64,000 nucleotides of DNA from Ulvibacterium sp965228935 (lineage in GTDB: Bacteria; Bacteroidota; Bacteroidia; Flavobacteriales; Flavobacteriaceae): assembly GCF_965228935.1 (NCBI RefSeq), contig NZ_OZ245846.1, positions 4,774,001 to 4,838,000 on the forward strand, written 5' to 3'. Both the position numbers and the translations under genes were made by a program. Shown here one piece after another: positions 25,308-34,970 of this stretch (its first letter is position 1; each line of letters begins with the position of its first letter). The notes below the pieces were generated by a model. That model worked only from the letters and a program-made list of their open reading frames with translations. It had not been told where the DNA came from and made no database searches.

Positions 25308-25736
25308 ATGAAAAAACAACACCTTATTGTGGTAGTGGCCATTGTGCTCATAGGATTTACAAAACCGGATTCCGGTGATATCATTATCAACCTTACGGAA
25401 ATTGAAAGTACCGAGGGAGAAATTGTTTTTATGCTATTTGCGGAAGAGGAGGGTTTTCCACGGGAATCTTCAAAGGCCTTCAAAAAGGGCGTAATTACTG
25501 ATTTTAATACCTCGGCCAGCTATACCTTCAAAGATATTCCTTATGGGGTCTATGCCGTTTCCGTATTCCAGGATAAGGACAAGGATGGTGAAATCAAATC
25601 GAATTTTATAGGTATGCCCAAGGAACCGGTCGGAGCCAGTAATATGACCAAAATGGGCAAACCTTCCTTCAAAAAATGTTCGTTTCAACATGATGGCGGT
25701 ACCAAGCAACTTAATATGAAGTTCATCATAAATTAA
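25308..25736 (+). CDS. DUF2141-domain exported protein
   Basis: A 142-residue protein with an N-terminal signal peptide and a compact beta-rich DUF2141 domain. The recognisable parts are ITDFNTSASYTFKDIPYGVYAVSVFQDKDKDGEIKSNFIGMPKEPVGASNM, ending in a C-terminal strand. The domain resembles transthyretin-like folds and is usually secreted. The gene is inserted between ATPase and permease genes of one operon, 11 and 4 bases from its neighbours, so it is co-expressed with the transporter. Its role is unknown. Confidence 0.85.
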   Translation: MKKQHLIVVVAIVLIGFTKPDSGDIIINLTEIESTEGEIVFMLFAEEEGFPRESSKAFKKGVITDFNTSASYTFKDIPYGVYAVSVFQDKDKDGEIKSNFIGMPKEPVGASNMTKMGKPSFKKCSFQHDGGTKQLNMKFIIN

Positions 25737-25740
25737 GGGC

Positions 25741-26850
25741 ATGTTCAAAGTCTTCGGGGCATTTGTAAAAAAAGAGTTTTATCACATTTTACGGGATAAG
25801 CGGACCTTGCTCATTCTGTTTGGAATGCCCCTGGCACAGATACTCATTTTTGGTTATGCCGTGACCAATGAATTCAAGGATGCCCAAATAGACGTTCTGG
25901 ACTATGCAAAGGATGAGGCCAGTATACAACTTATAGACCATTTACAAAGTTCGGGCAATTTTCAGTTGAACAAGGTATTGCACAGTGAAACCCGAATGGA
26001 AGCCGGTATGAAAGCCGGTGATTCCAAATTGGTGGTTGTGATTCCCGAAAATTTTTCGGCCGATTTTTATGGCGGCCGGCCCCTGAAAATTCAGGTAGTT
26101 GCCGATGGCTCCGACCCAAACAATGCCAATACCTTGGTACAATATGTCACCCAAATGGTAAACAGCTTTCAAATGGAACGGCGTATGGCAATACCCGGCC
26201 CATATCGGATAAATGTGGAATCTAGGATGATGTACAACCCTCAATTGGCAAGTGCCTACAATTTTGTACCCGGTACCATTGCTTTGATTCTGCTCATTAT
26301 CTGTGCCATGCTGACATCCCTGACCATCGCCAGGGAAAAGGAATTGGGTACCATGGAGATACTTTTGGTCTCCCCCCTACCTCCCCTACTCATTATCCTG
26401 GGAAAAGTTGCCCCATATGCCATCCTATCTTTCACCAATGCCATTTTGGTGCTTTTGTTGGGTCATTTTGTTTTTGACGTGCCTATCGTAGGTAGTATAG
26501 TCCTTTTGCTGCTTATGTGCTTTTTATATGTGGTAACGGCCTTGGCCTTGGGGACTTTGATCTCAACCGTTTCAAAGACTCAGCAGGACGCCATGATGCG
26601 GTCTTTGATGGGATTGATGATGCCCTCCATGATCTTATCCGGTTTCATCTTTCCATTGGCCAGTATGCCCATACTGTTACAATATATCGGCCAGATTGTA
26701 CCGGCAACTTATTTTATAGAAATACTTAAAGCTGTTATGCTCAGGGGAGTGGGCCTTGACTTTATCCTATTTGAAGTGGGCATTTTACTGATTATGACAT
26801 TGGTATTCCTGCTGATTACCTGGCGGAAATTCAAGATTCGGTTGGAGTAG
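25741..26850 (+). CDS. ABC-2 type transporter permease (YbhS/YbhR-like), first subunit
   Basis: A 369-residue membrane protein. An N-terminal amphipathic segment (FVKKEFYHILRDKRTLLILFGMPLAQILIFGYAV) leads into the first helix. A periplasmic domain of about 140 residues follows, then five helices (about 175-365), including the ABC-2 motif REKELGTMEILLVSPL at the coupling helix. It pairs with the next permease as a heterodimeric channel driven by the two ATPases. Drug, lipid or cyclic-nucleotide substrates cannot be told apart. Confidence 0.88.
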   Translation: MFKVFGAFVKKEFYHILRDKRTLLILFGMPLAQILIFGYAVTNEFKDAQIDVLDYAKDEASIQLIDHLQSSGNFQLNKVLHSETRMEAGMKAGDSKLVVVIPENFSADFYGGRPLKIQVVADGSDPNNANTLVQYVTQMVNSFQMERRMAIPGPYRINVESRMMYNPQLASAYNFVPGTIALILLIICAMLTSLTIAREKELGTMEILLVSPLPPLLIILGKVAPYAILSFTNAILVLLLGHFVFDVPIVGSIVLLLLMCFLYVVTALALGTLISTVSKTQQDAMMRSLMGLMMPSMILSGFIFPLASMPILLQYIGQIVPATYFIEILKAVMLRGVGLDFILFEVGILLIMTLVFLLITWRKFKIRLE

Positions 26851-26880
26851 ATAAGCACCTAAACGGATAAACAAAAAATA

Positions 26881-27996
26881 ATGCAGACCTTACGATACCT
26901 CATACAAAAAGAGTTCATCCAGATATTTCGGAACAAGGCCTTGTTGCCCATGATGACCGCCTTGCCCATTATCCAATTGATCGTACTCTCCAATGCGGCA
27001 TCCAATGATGTAAAGGATGTCCGTTTAGTGGTGGTAGACAATGACCAATCTGAAATATCACGTTCGTTGACCCGAAAAATAGATGCGAATGATCGTTTTA
27101 CCTTGGTCGAGGTCTCGTTTAGCCATGATGCGGCCTTTGAGCTGATGCAGCGTAACAAGGTCGATATCATTTTGGAAGTGCCTTCTAATTTTGAAAGGGA
27201 ATACTATAGAAGGGAGGCCCCAAAAGTTCAGATGCTGGTAAATGCCATAAATGGACAACAGGCTACTGTGGGAAGTGGATATCTGAACAATATCATTGCT
27301 TCCCTTAGTGGGGAATTTCAACCCCAAAGATCCCAAATTAGTGGTTCACCAACAGCATTGGTAGAAGTGTCCTCCAATAACTGGTATAATCCCGAATTGA
27401 AATACCCCCACTTTATGGCTCCGGGAATCTTGGCCGAGTTGGCTGCCTTATTGACCATTGTACTAAGTGCCATGAATGTGGTACGGGAACGGGAAATAGG
27501 TACTATAGAGCAAATCAATGTTACGCCCATAAAAAAATGGGAATTCATTTTGGGAAAGTTGGTGCCCTTTCTGTGCATAGGATTGGTTTTGGTAACGGTG
27601 GGTTTATTGGCCAGTAAGTTGATCTTTGATATTCCAATTCGTGGCAGCCTTTTGCTAGTTTTTGGTTATGCCATCATAAACTTGATATGCGTTCTAGGTT
27701 TGGGGCTGCTCATTTCCAACTTTGCGGATACGCAGCAGCAGGCCATTTTTGTCGCCTTTTTTTTCGTGCTTATCTTTATTTTGATGTGTGGCCTCTTTAC
27801 ACCCATACAGAGTATGCCCAAATGGGCGCAGTATGCCACGATTCCCAATCCCTTGGCCCATTTCATTTCGGTTACCCGAAAAGTACTGCTAAAGGGAAGT
27901 GGTTTTTGGGACATTCGCTGGGAGTTCATCTATACCATCATCCTGGCCGTCCTATTCAACGTTGCCGCCATATGGAGTTACAAAAAACAACAATGA
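26881..27996 (+). CDS. ABC-2 type transporter permease, second subunit
   Basis: A 371-residue paralogue of the preceding permease. It shows YLIQKEFIQIFRNKALLPMMTALPIIQLIVLSNAA for the N-terminal helix and VREREIGTIEQINVTPI for the coupling helix. FFFVLIFILMCGLFTPIQSMPKWAQYATIPNPLAHFISVTRKVLLKG is the conserved C-terminal region. A large extracytoplasmic loop occupies about residues 45-170. The start lies 30 bases after the first permease stop. The pair would form the inner-membrane core of the efflux complex. Confidence 0.88.
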   Translation: MQTLRYLIQKEFIQIFRNKALLPMMTALPIIQLIVLSNAASNDVKDVRLVVVDNDQSEISRSLTRKIDANDRFTLVEVSFSHDAAFELMQRNKVDIILEVPSNFEREYYRREAPKVQMLVNAINGQQATVGSGYLNNIIASLSGEFQPQRSQISGSPTALVEVSSNNWYNPELKYPHFMAPGILAELAALLTIVLSAMNVVREREIGTIEQINVTPIKKWEFILGKLVPFLCIGLVLVTVGLLASKLIFDIPIRGSLLLVFGYAIINLICVLGLGLLISNFADTQQQAIFVAFFFVLIFILMCGLFTPIQSMPKWAQYATIPNPLAHFISVTRKVLLKGSGFWDIRWEFIYTIILAVLFNVAAIWSYKKQQ

Positions 27997-28011
27997 TACG
28001 CTATTGAGCTT

Positions 28012-29091
28012 ATGTCCAAACGCAACGAAAAACAAACGCTGATCGAGAATATCATCTTGATATTGCTTTTTGTGTTGGGGGCCAATTTTTTCATTTTCCT
28101 AAAAATGACCGGAATTGAAAATCCAGTCATAGCCATTGATTCCCGGATAAACGAACCTCCTTCCATTCTTCATTTGCGGATAAGTGTGGGAGGTGCCTTA
28201 ATAGGCATGCTTATTCTATGGTACGAATCCCGTATCCACCCTAGGGTCACCAAGCGTTTTACATCCTTACTTTTTCGAAGATTGGTATGGCAGACAGACG
28301 TAGCCTTCATTATTCTGCTGCCTATTTTTTTGTTGAACGTTCTTTTTGGGGTAACTGAAGACAACCTTTACTTAAAGTCGGCCATTGAGGAATCCCTTGC
28401 CTTTATGACCACTGGGCTCTTTTTCTCCTTTTTCATTTATTTCTATTTTTTAAGTATCCTGGTGAGTTTTTTACGGCGCTTGCATAAAAGTTTTGGCCAG
28501 CATGTCTTTTACAATTATCTAATTGGAAGGTATACGGAACCTTTGGAAGAAAATCGGACTTTCCTTTTTTTGGATCTAAATGATTCAACACGTATTGCGG
28601 AGGAACTGGGACATGTAAAATACAGCCGGTTCCTCAACCGCTGTTTTGATGACATTATAAATGCCGTAAAGGAATATGAGTATGATATTTATCAATTCGT
28701 CGGCGATGAAGTAGTATTTACCTGGCCTGCTTCCCGGAATGATAAGGGACAGGCCATCCATATGCATTTGGCCATAAAAAATCAATTCCGCTTTTTTGAT
28801 AACTTATATCGGACAAAGTTTGGCATCCGCCCTTTTTTTAAGGCGGCCGTTAGCACGGGCAAGGTTACGGCAACCCTAGTCGGAGGAAAAAGGAAGAATA
28901 TAGCCTATCATGGTGATGTCCTTAATACCACCGCAAGACTTTTGGGCCTTTGTAAAAAATATGGAAAGGACATTCTCTTTACCCATTTCTATTTGAAATC
29001 CCTGGAACACCCTTTTTTTGAACATGAGCTCATTGCCACCTTAAAATTAAGGGGCAAGGCCAATGAAAGTAAGGTATATGCCCTAAAATAG
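28012..29091 (+). CDS. Membrane-bound class III adenylate/guanylate cyclase
   Basis: A 359-residue protein. Four transmembrane helices occupy about residues 12-30, 57-71, 98-113 and 130-155. The cytoplasmic cyclase domain spans about 180-355. The two metal aspartates are visible: D188 in FLFLDLNDSTRIAEELG and D232 in FVGDEVVF. The transition-state Asn and Arg lie in GDVLNTTARLLGL. The purine-selecting residues cannot be assigned with certainty. It is co-transcribed with an ABC efflux system and overlaps the phospholipase GTG by one base. It could make cAMP (or cGMP) in response to the exported compound. Confidence 0.82.
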   Translation: MSKRNEKQTLIENIILILLFVLGANFFIFLKMTGIENPVIAIDSRINEPPSILHLRISVGGALIGMLILWYESRIHPRVTKRFTSLLFRRLVWQTDVAFIILLPIFLLNVLFGVTEDNLYLKSAIEESLAFMTTGLFFSFFIYFYFLSILVSFLRRLHKSFGQHVFYNYLIGRYTEPLEENRTFLFLDLNDSTRIAEELGHVKYSRFLNRCFDDIINAVKEYEYDIYQFVGDEVVFTWPASRNDKGQAIHMHLAIKNQFRFFDNLYRTKFGIRPFFKAAVSTGKVTATLVGGKRKNIAYHGDVLNTTARLLGLCKKYGKDILFTHFYLKSLEHPFFEHELIATLKLRGKANESKVYALK

Positions 29092-29975
29092 TGAAGCGCT
29101 GGATCCATATGATAAAAGAAAACTATATACCGAACTTTATTTTAAACAAAGCCTTAGCGTTAGTAGTATTCCTAATAACCATACAGTTTAACATTAGGGC
29201 ACAAAACAGAATAGACAGTACCAATTTCAAAAGGTATATAAAGAGCCTACCGGCATTCACAATGTACAAGGACAACTACTTCATTACCGGAACTTCCATC
29301 GACCAAACGGTTTCTTCGGAAACAAGCGATGCCAAATTTCAATTGGGGTTTAAACAGCGTTTGACCAATCTCGAAATGCCATGGGAAACCTTTCTGTTCC
29401 TTACGTATCAACAAAAATCATTTTGGGATATTTATAAGGATTCCTTTCCGTTTCGTGAGACCAATTACAATCCCACTTTGGGGTTGGCCAAGTTGTTTGT
29501 CGATGGCACAGGCATCAAGGCTGGTCTTTGGTTTGCCTTTGAACATGAATCCAATGGACTTGGTGGGGAAGATTCACGGAGCTGGAATTATTTTTCCTTA
29601 CAATACCTTAAAGTGGGCGGACAAAATTGGCAGTTTCGTGCCGAGGCCTGGCTGCCTATTGGTAACATAGACGGCAATCCGGACATCACCTCATATAGGG
29701 GATATTTTAAACTGGGGGCTACCCATAGAATTACGCAAAACTTCTTTTTTGATTTGGATCTTCAACCCGCCTATGACGGGCAATTAAGAGGGAGCATCGA
29801 GACTGGATTAAGTCTCAAGATTTCAAAAAATAGCAACCAGTTCGTATACCTACAATACTTTGGGGGCTATTCCGAAGATCTTATTGATTACAATAGGAGT
29901 GTAAATAATCTTAGGATTGGCGTAGCCTTCAAGGATCTGTTTGCCAATTTTGATCAAAGACCAAGAATAAACTAA
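29091..29975 (+). CDS. pldA: Outer membrane phospholipase A (PldA family)
   Basis: A 294-residue protein with a signal peptide (hydrophobic 20-36, cleavage near IRAQ) and a beta-barrel. The OMPLA catalytic sequence FEHESNGL gives H152 and S154, and SRSWN supplies N166, by comparison with E. coli H142, S144 and N156. Such enzymes hydrolyse glycerophospholipids in the outer membrane when activated by calcium-dependent dimerisation. The start is a GTG at 29091, with ATG at 29109 as the alternative. It closes the TetR-controlled operon. The barrel sequence ends with KDLFANFDQRPRIN. Confidence 0.83.
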   Translation: MKRWIHMIKENYIPNFILNKALALVVFLITIQFNIRAQNRIDSTNFKRYIKSLPAFTMYKDNYFITGTSIDQTVSSETSDAKFQLGFKQRLTNLEMPWETFLFLTYQQKSFWDIYKDSFPFRETNYNPTLGLAKLFVDGTGIKAGLWFAFEHESNGLGGEDSRSWNYFSLQYLKVGGQNWQFRAEAWLPIGNIDGNPDITSYRGYFKLGATHRITQNFFFDLDLQPAYDGQLRGSIETGLSLKISKNSNQFVYLQYFGGYSEDLIDYNRSVNNLRIGVAFKDLFANFDQRPRIN

Positions 29976-30103
29976 ACAATTATGAACTTAAAGTCCTACC
30001 ATTTCGAAAAGTCAAGAATGAAATACCTATGCCGAAACAATGCCATAAGACTTTACATTTTACTGTATCCTTACTAACTTAATAACGCTTAAAGAACAAA
30101 CCC

Positions 30104-32056
30104 ATGAAAAAGTTTCTAAAAATTACCGGATTCATTTTAGCAGGATTGATATTGATCCTATTATTGATCTATCTCGTTTTCACGATTAAATGGCATCGGG
30201 AATCGGCCGCCAACCTGGAACTGTTGGGAGACGAAGCTCCAATTCTCACGACCAATGGACATGAGTTCCGAGATCTGAACAAAAATGGAAAATTAGATCT
30301 TTATGAGGACACCCGGGCATCCCTTGAAAGTCGGGCGGAAGATTTAATCTCACAGATGAACCTCGATGAAAAAGCAGGTTTGATGTTCGCTCATTTTTTG
30401 GGTATGGAAAAAGATGGTTCACTACTTGAAATTCCAACCTTCTCCGACCCTTTTTCGTTTATGACCGAAAGCACCTCCGGTACTATCCTAAAAAAGAAAA
30501 TGAACCATGTTCAGAACCTTGGTGGAGCTTCCGCCCTAGTCTATGCCACTTGGAACAACAACCTACAGAAATTTGCCGAACGAACACGTTTGGGCATTCC
30601 CGTGACCCTTATTTCCGATCCTCGGCATGGTACCATGGCCATGCCCGGCGCAAGTGCCGAGGCAAAATGGATTTCCGTCTGGCCATCCCAACTCGGGTTT
30701 GGTGCCATTGGGGACACGGTTTTGATGCGGGAATTTGGAGATATCGCACGACAGGAATACTTGGCTCTTGGCATTCGTTTGGCACAACATCCTATGGCGG
30801 ACATTGCGACGGATCCACGTTGGGCCAGGGTCAACGGTACCTTTGGCGAGGACGCCCACCTGAGCGCGGCACTTACAAAAGCCTACATCCTAGGTTTTCA
30901 GGGTGACAGTATTGGTCCACAAAGTGTGGCGTGCCAAACTAAACATTTTGCCGGAGGCGGACCACAGGAAGATGGCTGGGATGCCCATTTTAAAAGCGGA
31001 AAGGGTCAAGTATATCCGGGAGATAATTTTGATTATCATCTGATACCCTTTACGGAAGGTGCCTTCGCGGCAAATACGGCCCAAATAATGCCGTATTATG
31101 GCATTCCAAAAGGTCAGGTAAAAGAAGAGGTAGGGTTTTCCTTTAGTAGGGAAATGATTCAGGAACTGTTGCGTGATTCCTTAAAGTTTGATGGAGTGGT
31201 AGCCACGGACTGGGGCATAATTTCCGATATGGCGGTAAAAGATGCTTCGGCCTGGGGTGTGGAACATTTATCCGAAAAAGAACGTGTTAAAAAGGTCCTG
31301 GATGCCGGGTGCGACGTCTTTGGAGGAGAATATGTTACCGAGCATATCATTGAACTCGTTGAAAGCGGTGAGGTTTCGGAAGAAAGAATCAATATCTCCG
31401 TACGACGAATTTTAAGGGATAAGTTTAGATTGGGACTCTTTGACGATCCCTATGTAGATCTGGACGGAGTAGATATCGTCGGAAATCCTGTTTTTGTTGA
31501 AAAAGGCAAAGAAGCCCAAAGAAAATCATTGGTCTTGTTGAAAAATGAGGAGAAAATACTTCCTCTTTCCGCCAATATGAAGATTTACCTTGAAGGGATG
31601 GAAAAGAAGGGGCTTAATGAGAAGTTTCCACAGATTGTGGAGGATATGGACGAGGCGGATGTTATCATTCAAAAATTGGAAACCCCTTCCTCGCCACCTG
31701 AGGGAGGGAGTCTTTTGGAGAGGCTTATCCCGCAAGGAAGGCTGGACTTTCCAGAGGACGAAAAAGAGGAGATTCTGGAACGTACCCGTTCCAAACCCAC
31801 CATTACGGTGCTTACCATACAAAGGCCTCCGGTAATCCCGGAAATCAATGCTGCCAGCAAAGCCGTAATAGCGGATTTTGAATGTGAGGAAGAGATCATC
31901 CTAGAACTGATTTTTGGAAAGTTCAACCCCAGCGGAAAATTACCCATTGAAATTCCCTCCTCCGCGGAGGCGGTGGAAAAACAGTTGGAGGATGTTCCTT
32001 ATGATTCCGAAAACCCTTTGTATCCATTCGGACACGGATTGTCTTATTCGTACTAA
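30104..32056 (+). CDS. Glycoside hydrolase family 3 enzyme (beta-glucosidase-like)
   Basis: A 650-residue protein. An uncleaved-looking N-terminal hydrophobic segment (7-28) probably anchors it. Residues 57-68 (DLNKNGKLDLYE) fit an EF-hand calcium loop at every ligand position. The catalytic domain follows, with the nucleophile D369 in FDGVVATDWGIIS and the conserved KHFAGGG and HPMADIATDPRWARVNGTFGEDAHL blocks. A shortened C-terminal domain ends in YPFGHGLSY, so the fibronectin III domain is absent. A Pro-rich stretch (TPSSPPEGGSLLERLIPQG) near residue 528 looks like an insertion. It converges on the TRAP operon. Confidence 0.87.
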   Translation: MKKFLKITGFILAGLILILLLIYLVFTIKWHRESAANLELLGDEAPILTTNGHEFRDLNKNGKLDLYEDTRASLESRAEDLISQMNLDEKAGLMFAHFLGMEKDGSLLEIPTFSDPFSFMTESTSGTILKKKMNHVQNLGGASALVYATWNNNLQKFAERTRLGIPVTLISDPRHGTMAMPGASAEAKWISVWPSQLGFGAIGDTVLMREFGDIARQEYLALGIRLAQHPMADIATDPRWARVNGTFGEDAHLSAALTKAYILGFQGDSIGPQSVACQTKHFAGGGPQEDGWDAHFKSGKGQVYPGDNFDYHLIPFTEGAFAANTAQIMPYYGIPKGQVKEEVGFSFSREMIQELLRDSLKFDGVVATDWGIISDMAVKDASAWGVEHLSEKERVKKVLDAGCDVFGGEYVTEHIIELVESGEVSEERINISVRRILRDKFRLGLFDDPYVDLDGVDIVGNPVFVEKGKEAQRKSLVLLKNEEKILPLSANMKIYLEGMEKKGLNEKFPQIVEDMDEADVIIQKLETPSSPPEGGSLLERLIPQGRLDFPEDEKEEILERTRSKPTITVLTIQRPPVIPEINAASKAVIADFECEEEIILELIFGKFNPSGKLPIEIPSSAEAVEKQLEDVPYDSENPLYPFGHGLSYSY

Positions 32057-32108
32057 AACCGAAATCCTGTTGAAGGAAATTACATGGAAACAAAACCGAA
32101 GGATTTCA

Positions 32109-33419
32109 CTATTCTATCAAACCAAAAAAACGGGGCAACCATAGGGAAATTTCGCCAAAGTAAGTAATAATCAATAAAATCAGTACCATGGCCCCCAGCA
32201 GAGGTAATAACGGGGCTATGACCCTGGTCACGGGTACTTTGGCCACGCCGCTACCCACAAAGAGCAAAGTTCCTACAGGTGGGGTACATACGCCAATACA
32301 AAGGTTAAGTACTATGACCATCCCAAATTGCACGGGATGCATGCCCAAAGCCATGGCCACAGGCAAAAAAATTGGTGTAAAAATGAGAACGGCGGGCGTC
32401 ATGTCCATAAAAGTACCCACGATCAACAAGGTAATATTGATCAATAGCAGTACCAAAAAGGGGTTGTTTACGGATTCCACCAAAAGTGATGTCAACATTT
32501 GGGGTATGCCTTCAAAGGAAAAAAGCCACGACATGGCCATTGAAGTAGCGATCAAGAACATGACTACGGCCGTGGTCTTGGCACTTTGCAATAAAATGGG
32601 CCTGAAATCCGTAAACTTTAGTTCCCGATTCAAAAACCCTAACAAAACGGCATAGACCACGGCAATGGCGGCCGCCTCGGTAGCCGTAAATATTCCGGCA
32701 ACGATTCCGCCTACGACGATAACCAAAAGGGTAAGGCTCAGAAAGGCATCTTTGAAATCAATAAAAAGTTGTTTAAACCCAACGCGAGGAGCTCTGGGCA
32801 AATTCTTTCTTTTGGCATAAAGGAACACCATAAACATCAATGCCAATCCTACCAGGATACCCGGAGCATAACCGGCAATGAACAAGGCCGCTACGGACGC
32901 TGTACCCCCACTTGCCAGGGCATAGACGATAAGCACATTACTCGGGGGAATCAATAGACCCGTTGTCGAAGAACTAATATTTACCGAAGCACTGAATTCC
33001 CTAGGATAACCTTCCTTTTCCATCTTATCGGTCAAGGTACTGCCTATGGCCGATGCCGCGGCTATAGCGGATCCCGAAATTGCGCCGAATAGCATGGCCG
33101 CTATGATATTCACGTATGCCAAACCACCGGGAAGGCTCCCGATAAGCGATTTGGCAAAATCTATCAATCGTTTTGCAATGCCACCACGGTTCATAAGCTC
33201 CCCGGCCAAAATAAAAAAAGGAATCGCCAATAACGCGAAATTATCGATTCCTGTGGTCATTCGTTGGGCCGCAGTGGTGGTGGCGGGCATAAAAACAATG
33301 TTCAAAAGTAAGGTCAATGTGGTAGAAATACCTATGGAATAGGCTACGGGAACGCCATAGGCCAATAGACCGATAAAACTAATGAACAAAACTAGGATGC
33401 TTATGGTTTCAATGCTCAT
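32109..33419 (-). CDS. dctM: TRAP transporter large permease (DctM)
   Basis: A 436-residue polytopic membrane protein of the DctM family with about 12 helices. It shows VPVAYSIGISTTLTLLL, the GLAYVNIIAAMLFGAISGSAIAAASAIGSTLT region and the terminal LCIGVCTPPVGTLLFVGSGVAKV block, all characteristic of this family. It overlaps the small permease gene by 11 bases. It is the last gene of the locus and works with DctQ and DctP in sodium-linked uptake of an acidic solute such as a uronate or other carboxylate. Solute identity is inferred only from the family. Confidence 0.93.
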   Translation of the reverse strand: MSIETISILVLFISFIGLLAYGVPVAYSIGISTTLTLLLNIVFMPATTTAAQRMTTGIDNFALLAIPFFILAGELMNRGGIAKRLIDFAKSLIGSLPGGLAYVNIIAAMLFGAISGSAIAAASAIGSTLTDKMEKEGYPREFSASVNISSSTTGLLIPPSNVLIVYALASGGTASVAALFIAGYAPGILVGLALMFMVFLYAKRKNLPRAPRVGFKQLFIDFKDAFLSLTLLVIVVGGIVAGIFTATEAAAIAVVYAVLLGFLNRELKFTDFRPILLQSAKTTAVVMFLIATSMAMSWLFSFEGIPQMLTSLLVESVNNPFLVLLLINITLLIVGTFMDMTPAVLIFTPIFLPVAMALGMHPVQFGMVIVLNLCIGVCTPPVGTLLFVGSGVAKVPVTRVIAPLLPLLGAMVLILLIITYFGEISLWLPRFFGLIE

Positions 33420-33900
33420 GGGCTTTTGGACTAAAGGTTATGGTTATATGGTATATACAAAAGAACATTATGATAAGTCCACTAATAGGTACAATGGAAT
33501 ATACAAACCCAAGCGGAACGTTCAAAGCAGGCGAAATCTGACCCAATTTCGAGGTGGTGTAGACCAAATTTCCGCCACCAATAACCATGACCACCAAAGC
33601 AAAAAGGGCCATAAGCCATTGTATCTTTCTTTGTCGCTTCCTTTTTTTCTCAGGGGAAAGTTTGGAAACCAGAAAATCCATGGAAAGATGTCCTTCCTTC
33701 ATTCCATTAATGTAAGTAGCACCTAAAAGAGTAAGCCAAATCAAAGCAAAACGTGCGAACTCCTCAGTAAACGAGCTGGACTGTCCTACGATATACCTAG
33801 ATACCACCTGCCATACGACATCAACAACAAGAAGCCCGAAAATGAGCACCAAAAAGGCCTCGATAATTGTATTCAACGTCCGGTACAAACGTTTCATCAT
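33409..33900 (-). CDS. dctQ: TRAP transporter small permease (DctQ)
   Basis: A 163-residue protein with four transmembrane helices. It matches DctQ features: a first helix (IIEAFLVLIFGLLVVDVVWQVVSRYIVGQSSSFTEEFARFALIWLTLLGATY), GHLSMDFLV in the second loop, and a C-terminal helix (YSIVPISGLIIMFFCIYHI). The start overlaps the dctP stop by four bases, and the stop overlaps dctM by 11. These overlaps show one polycistronic transcript. Confidence 0.92.
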   Translation of the reverse strand: MMKRLYRTLNTIIEAFLVLIFGLLVVDVVWQVVSRYIVGQSSSFTEEFARFALIWLTLLGATYINGMKEGHLSMDFLVSKLSPEKKRKRQRKIQWLMALFALVVMVIGGGNLVYTTSKLGQISPALNVPLGFVYSIVPISGLIIMFFCIYHITITFSPKAHEH

Positions 33901-34889
33901 TGCGATTTAATTTTCTCGATATATTCCTTCATTTTCGGGTCTTGCATTAATCGCTCCATTACGGGACTTGATTTGGAGGCAAAGGGTTCCTTTTTCGGAT
34001 AGTTGAATTCTACTTGGGCCTTTTTAAGCACCTCCATATTTTCCTTTACCGTTTCCCGCCAGTAGTGTTTCTGTTTTTCCACACTTTCGGAAGCCGCTGA
34101 ATGTAACCATTCCTTTTCTTCATCCGATAAGGTATCCCAAAACTTGGTTCCTATCACCACTACATCAGGGACCATGCTATGCTGGTCAAAGGAATAATAT
34201 TTGCACACCTCATAATGGTTGGAGGTCACGAAGGAGGGAATGTTGTTCTCCGCGCCGTCCACAACATTCTGCTGTAATGCGGTATAGAGTTCCCCATAGG
34301 CCATTGGTGTGGCAGAAGCACCCAAGGTGTTGACCATATCAACCGACATTTGATCGTTCATGACCCGTATTTTCAGGCCTTTCAAATCATCCGGAGTCTG
34401 TATTGGTTTTCTTTTGGTGTAAAAACTTCTGCTGCCTGCATCATAAAAGCAAAGCCCGCGTAAAAGATATTCCGTTCCACCCTCCAATAACTCCTGTCCT
34501 ACCTCGCCCTCCAAAACCGAAAACAAATGCTCACTATCCCTAAAAAGGTAGGGTACTCCCATTACCTTGTATTCCGGGGCAAAATTGGACATGGACGCGG
34601 CACTTACCTTGGTCATGGCAATACTGCCAATCTGCAATAGTTCCAAAACCTCACGTTCCGTCCCCAATTGGCCGTCCGGAAAAATCTTTATTTGAAGCTT
34701 GCCATCGGATTTCTCGTCCACGAACGTTTGCATATCCAGAATACCTTTATGTACAGGATGCGTTATGGGCAAGGAATGCGCAAAATAGAGTATTTTTTGG
34801 TCTCTGATCTCAGAACAGGATACTTGAAAAAGAGCGAATACGGCAATGGATAGGAGGATCAAAAAAGTGAAACGGTATCTATTGCGCAT
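33897..34889 (-). CDS. dctP: TRAP transporter solute-binding lipoprotein (DctP)
   Basis: A 330-residue periplasmic binding protein with a signal peptide whose lipobox is FQVSC (Cys25). Conserved blocks are LPITHPVHKGILDMQTFVDEKSDGKLQIKIFPDGQLG, the carboxylate-binding arginine region DDLKGLKIRVMNDQMSVDMVNTLGASATPMAYGELYTALQQNVVDGAENN, and the C-terminal long helix. The Arg in GLKIRVMN is expected to bind the solute carboxylate. It is the first gene of the dctPQM trio and lies 81 bases downstream of the Gfo/Idh/MocA gene, so it may share that transcript. Confidence 0.92.
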   Translation of the reverse strand: MRNRYRFTFLILLSIAVFALFQVSCSEIRDQKILYFAHSLPITHPVHKGILDMQTFVDEKSDGKLQIKIFPDGQLGTEREVLELLQIGSIAMTKVSAASMSNFAPEYKVMGVPYLFRDSEHLFSVLEGEVGQELLEGGTEYLLRGLCFYDAGSRSFYTKRKPIQTPDDLKGLKIRVMNDQMSVDMVNTLGASATPMAYGELYTALQQNVVDGAENNIPSFVTSNHYEVCKYYSFDQHSMVPDVVVIGTKFWDTLSDEEKEWLHSAASESVEKQKHYWRETVKENMEVLKKAQVEFNYPKKEPFASKSSPVMERLMQDPKMKEYIEKIKSQ

Positions 34890-34970
34890 ATTTTAAGTAA
34901 TGAAGTCCTATGGTACGGGGGTATCCACTTTACCGCGTATAAATATAGGAAAGAAAGTGGTTCTTGCAAT

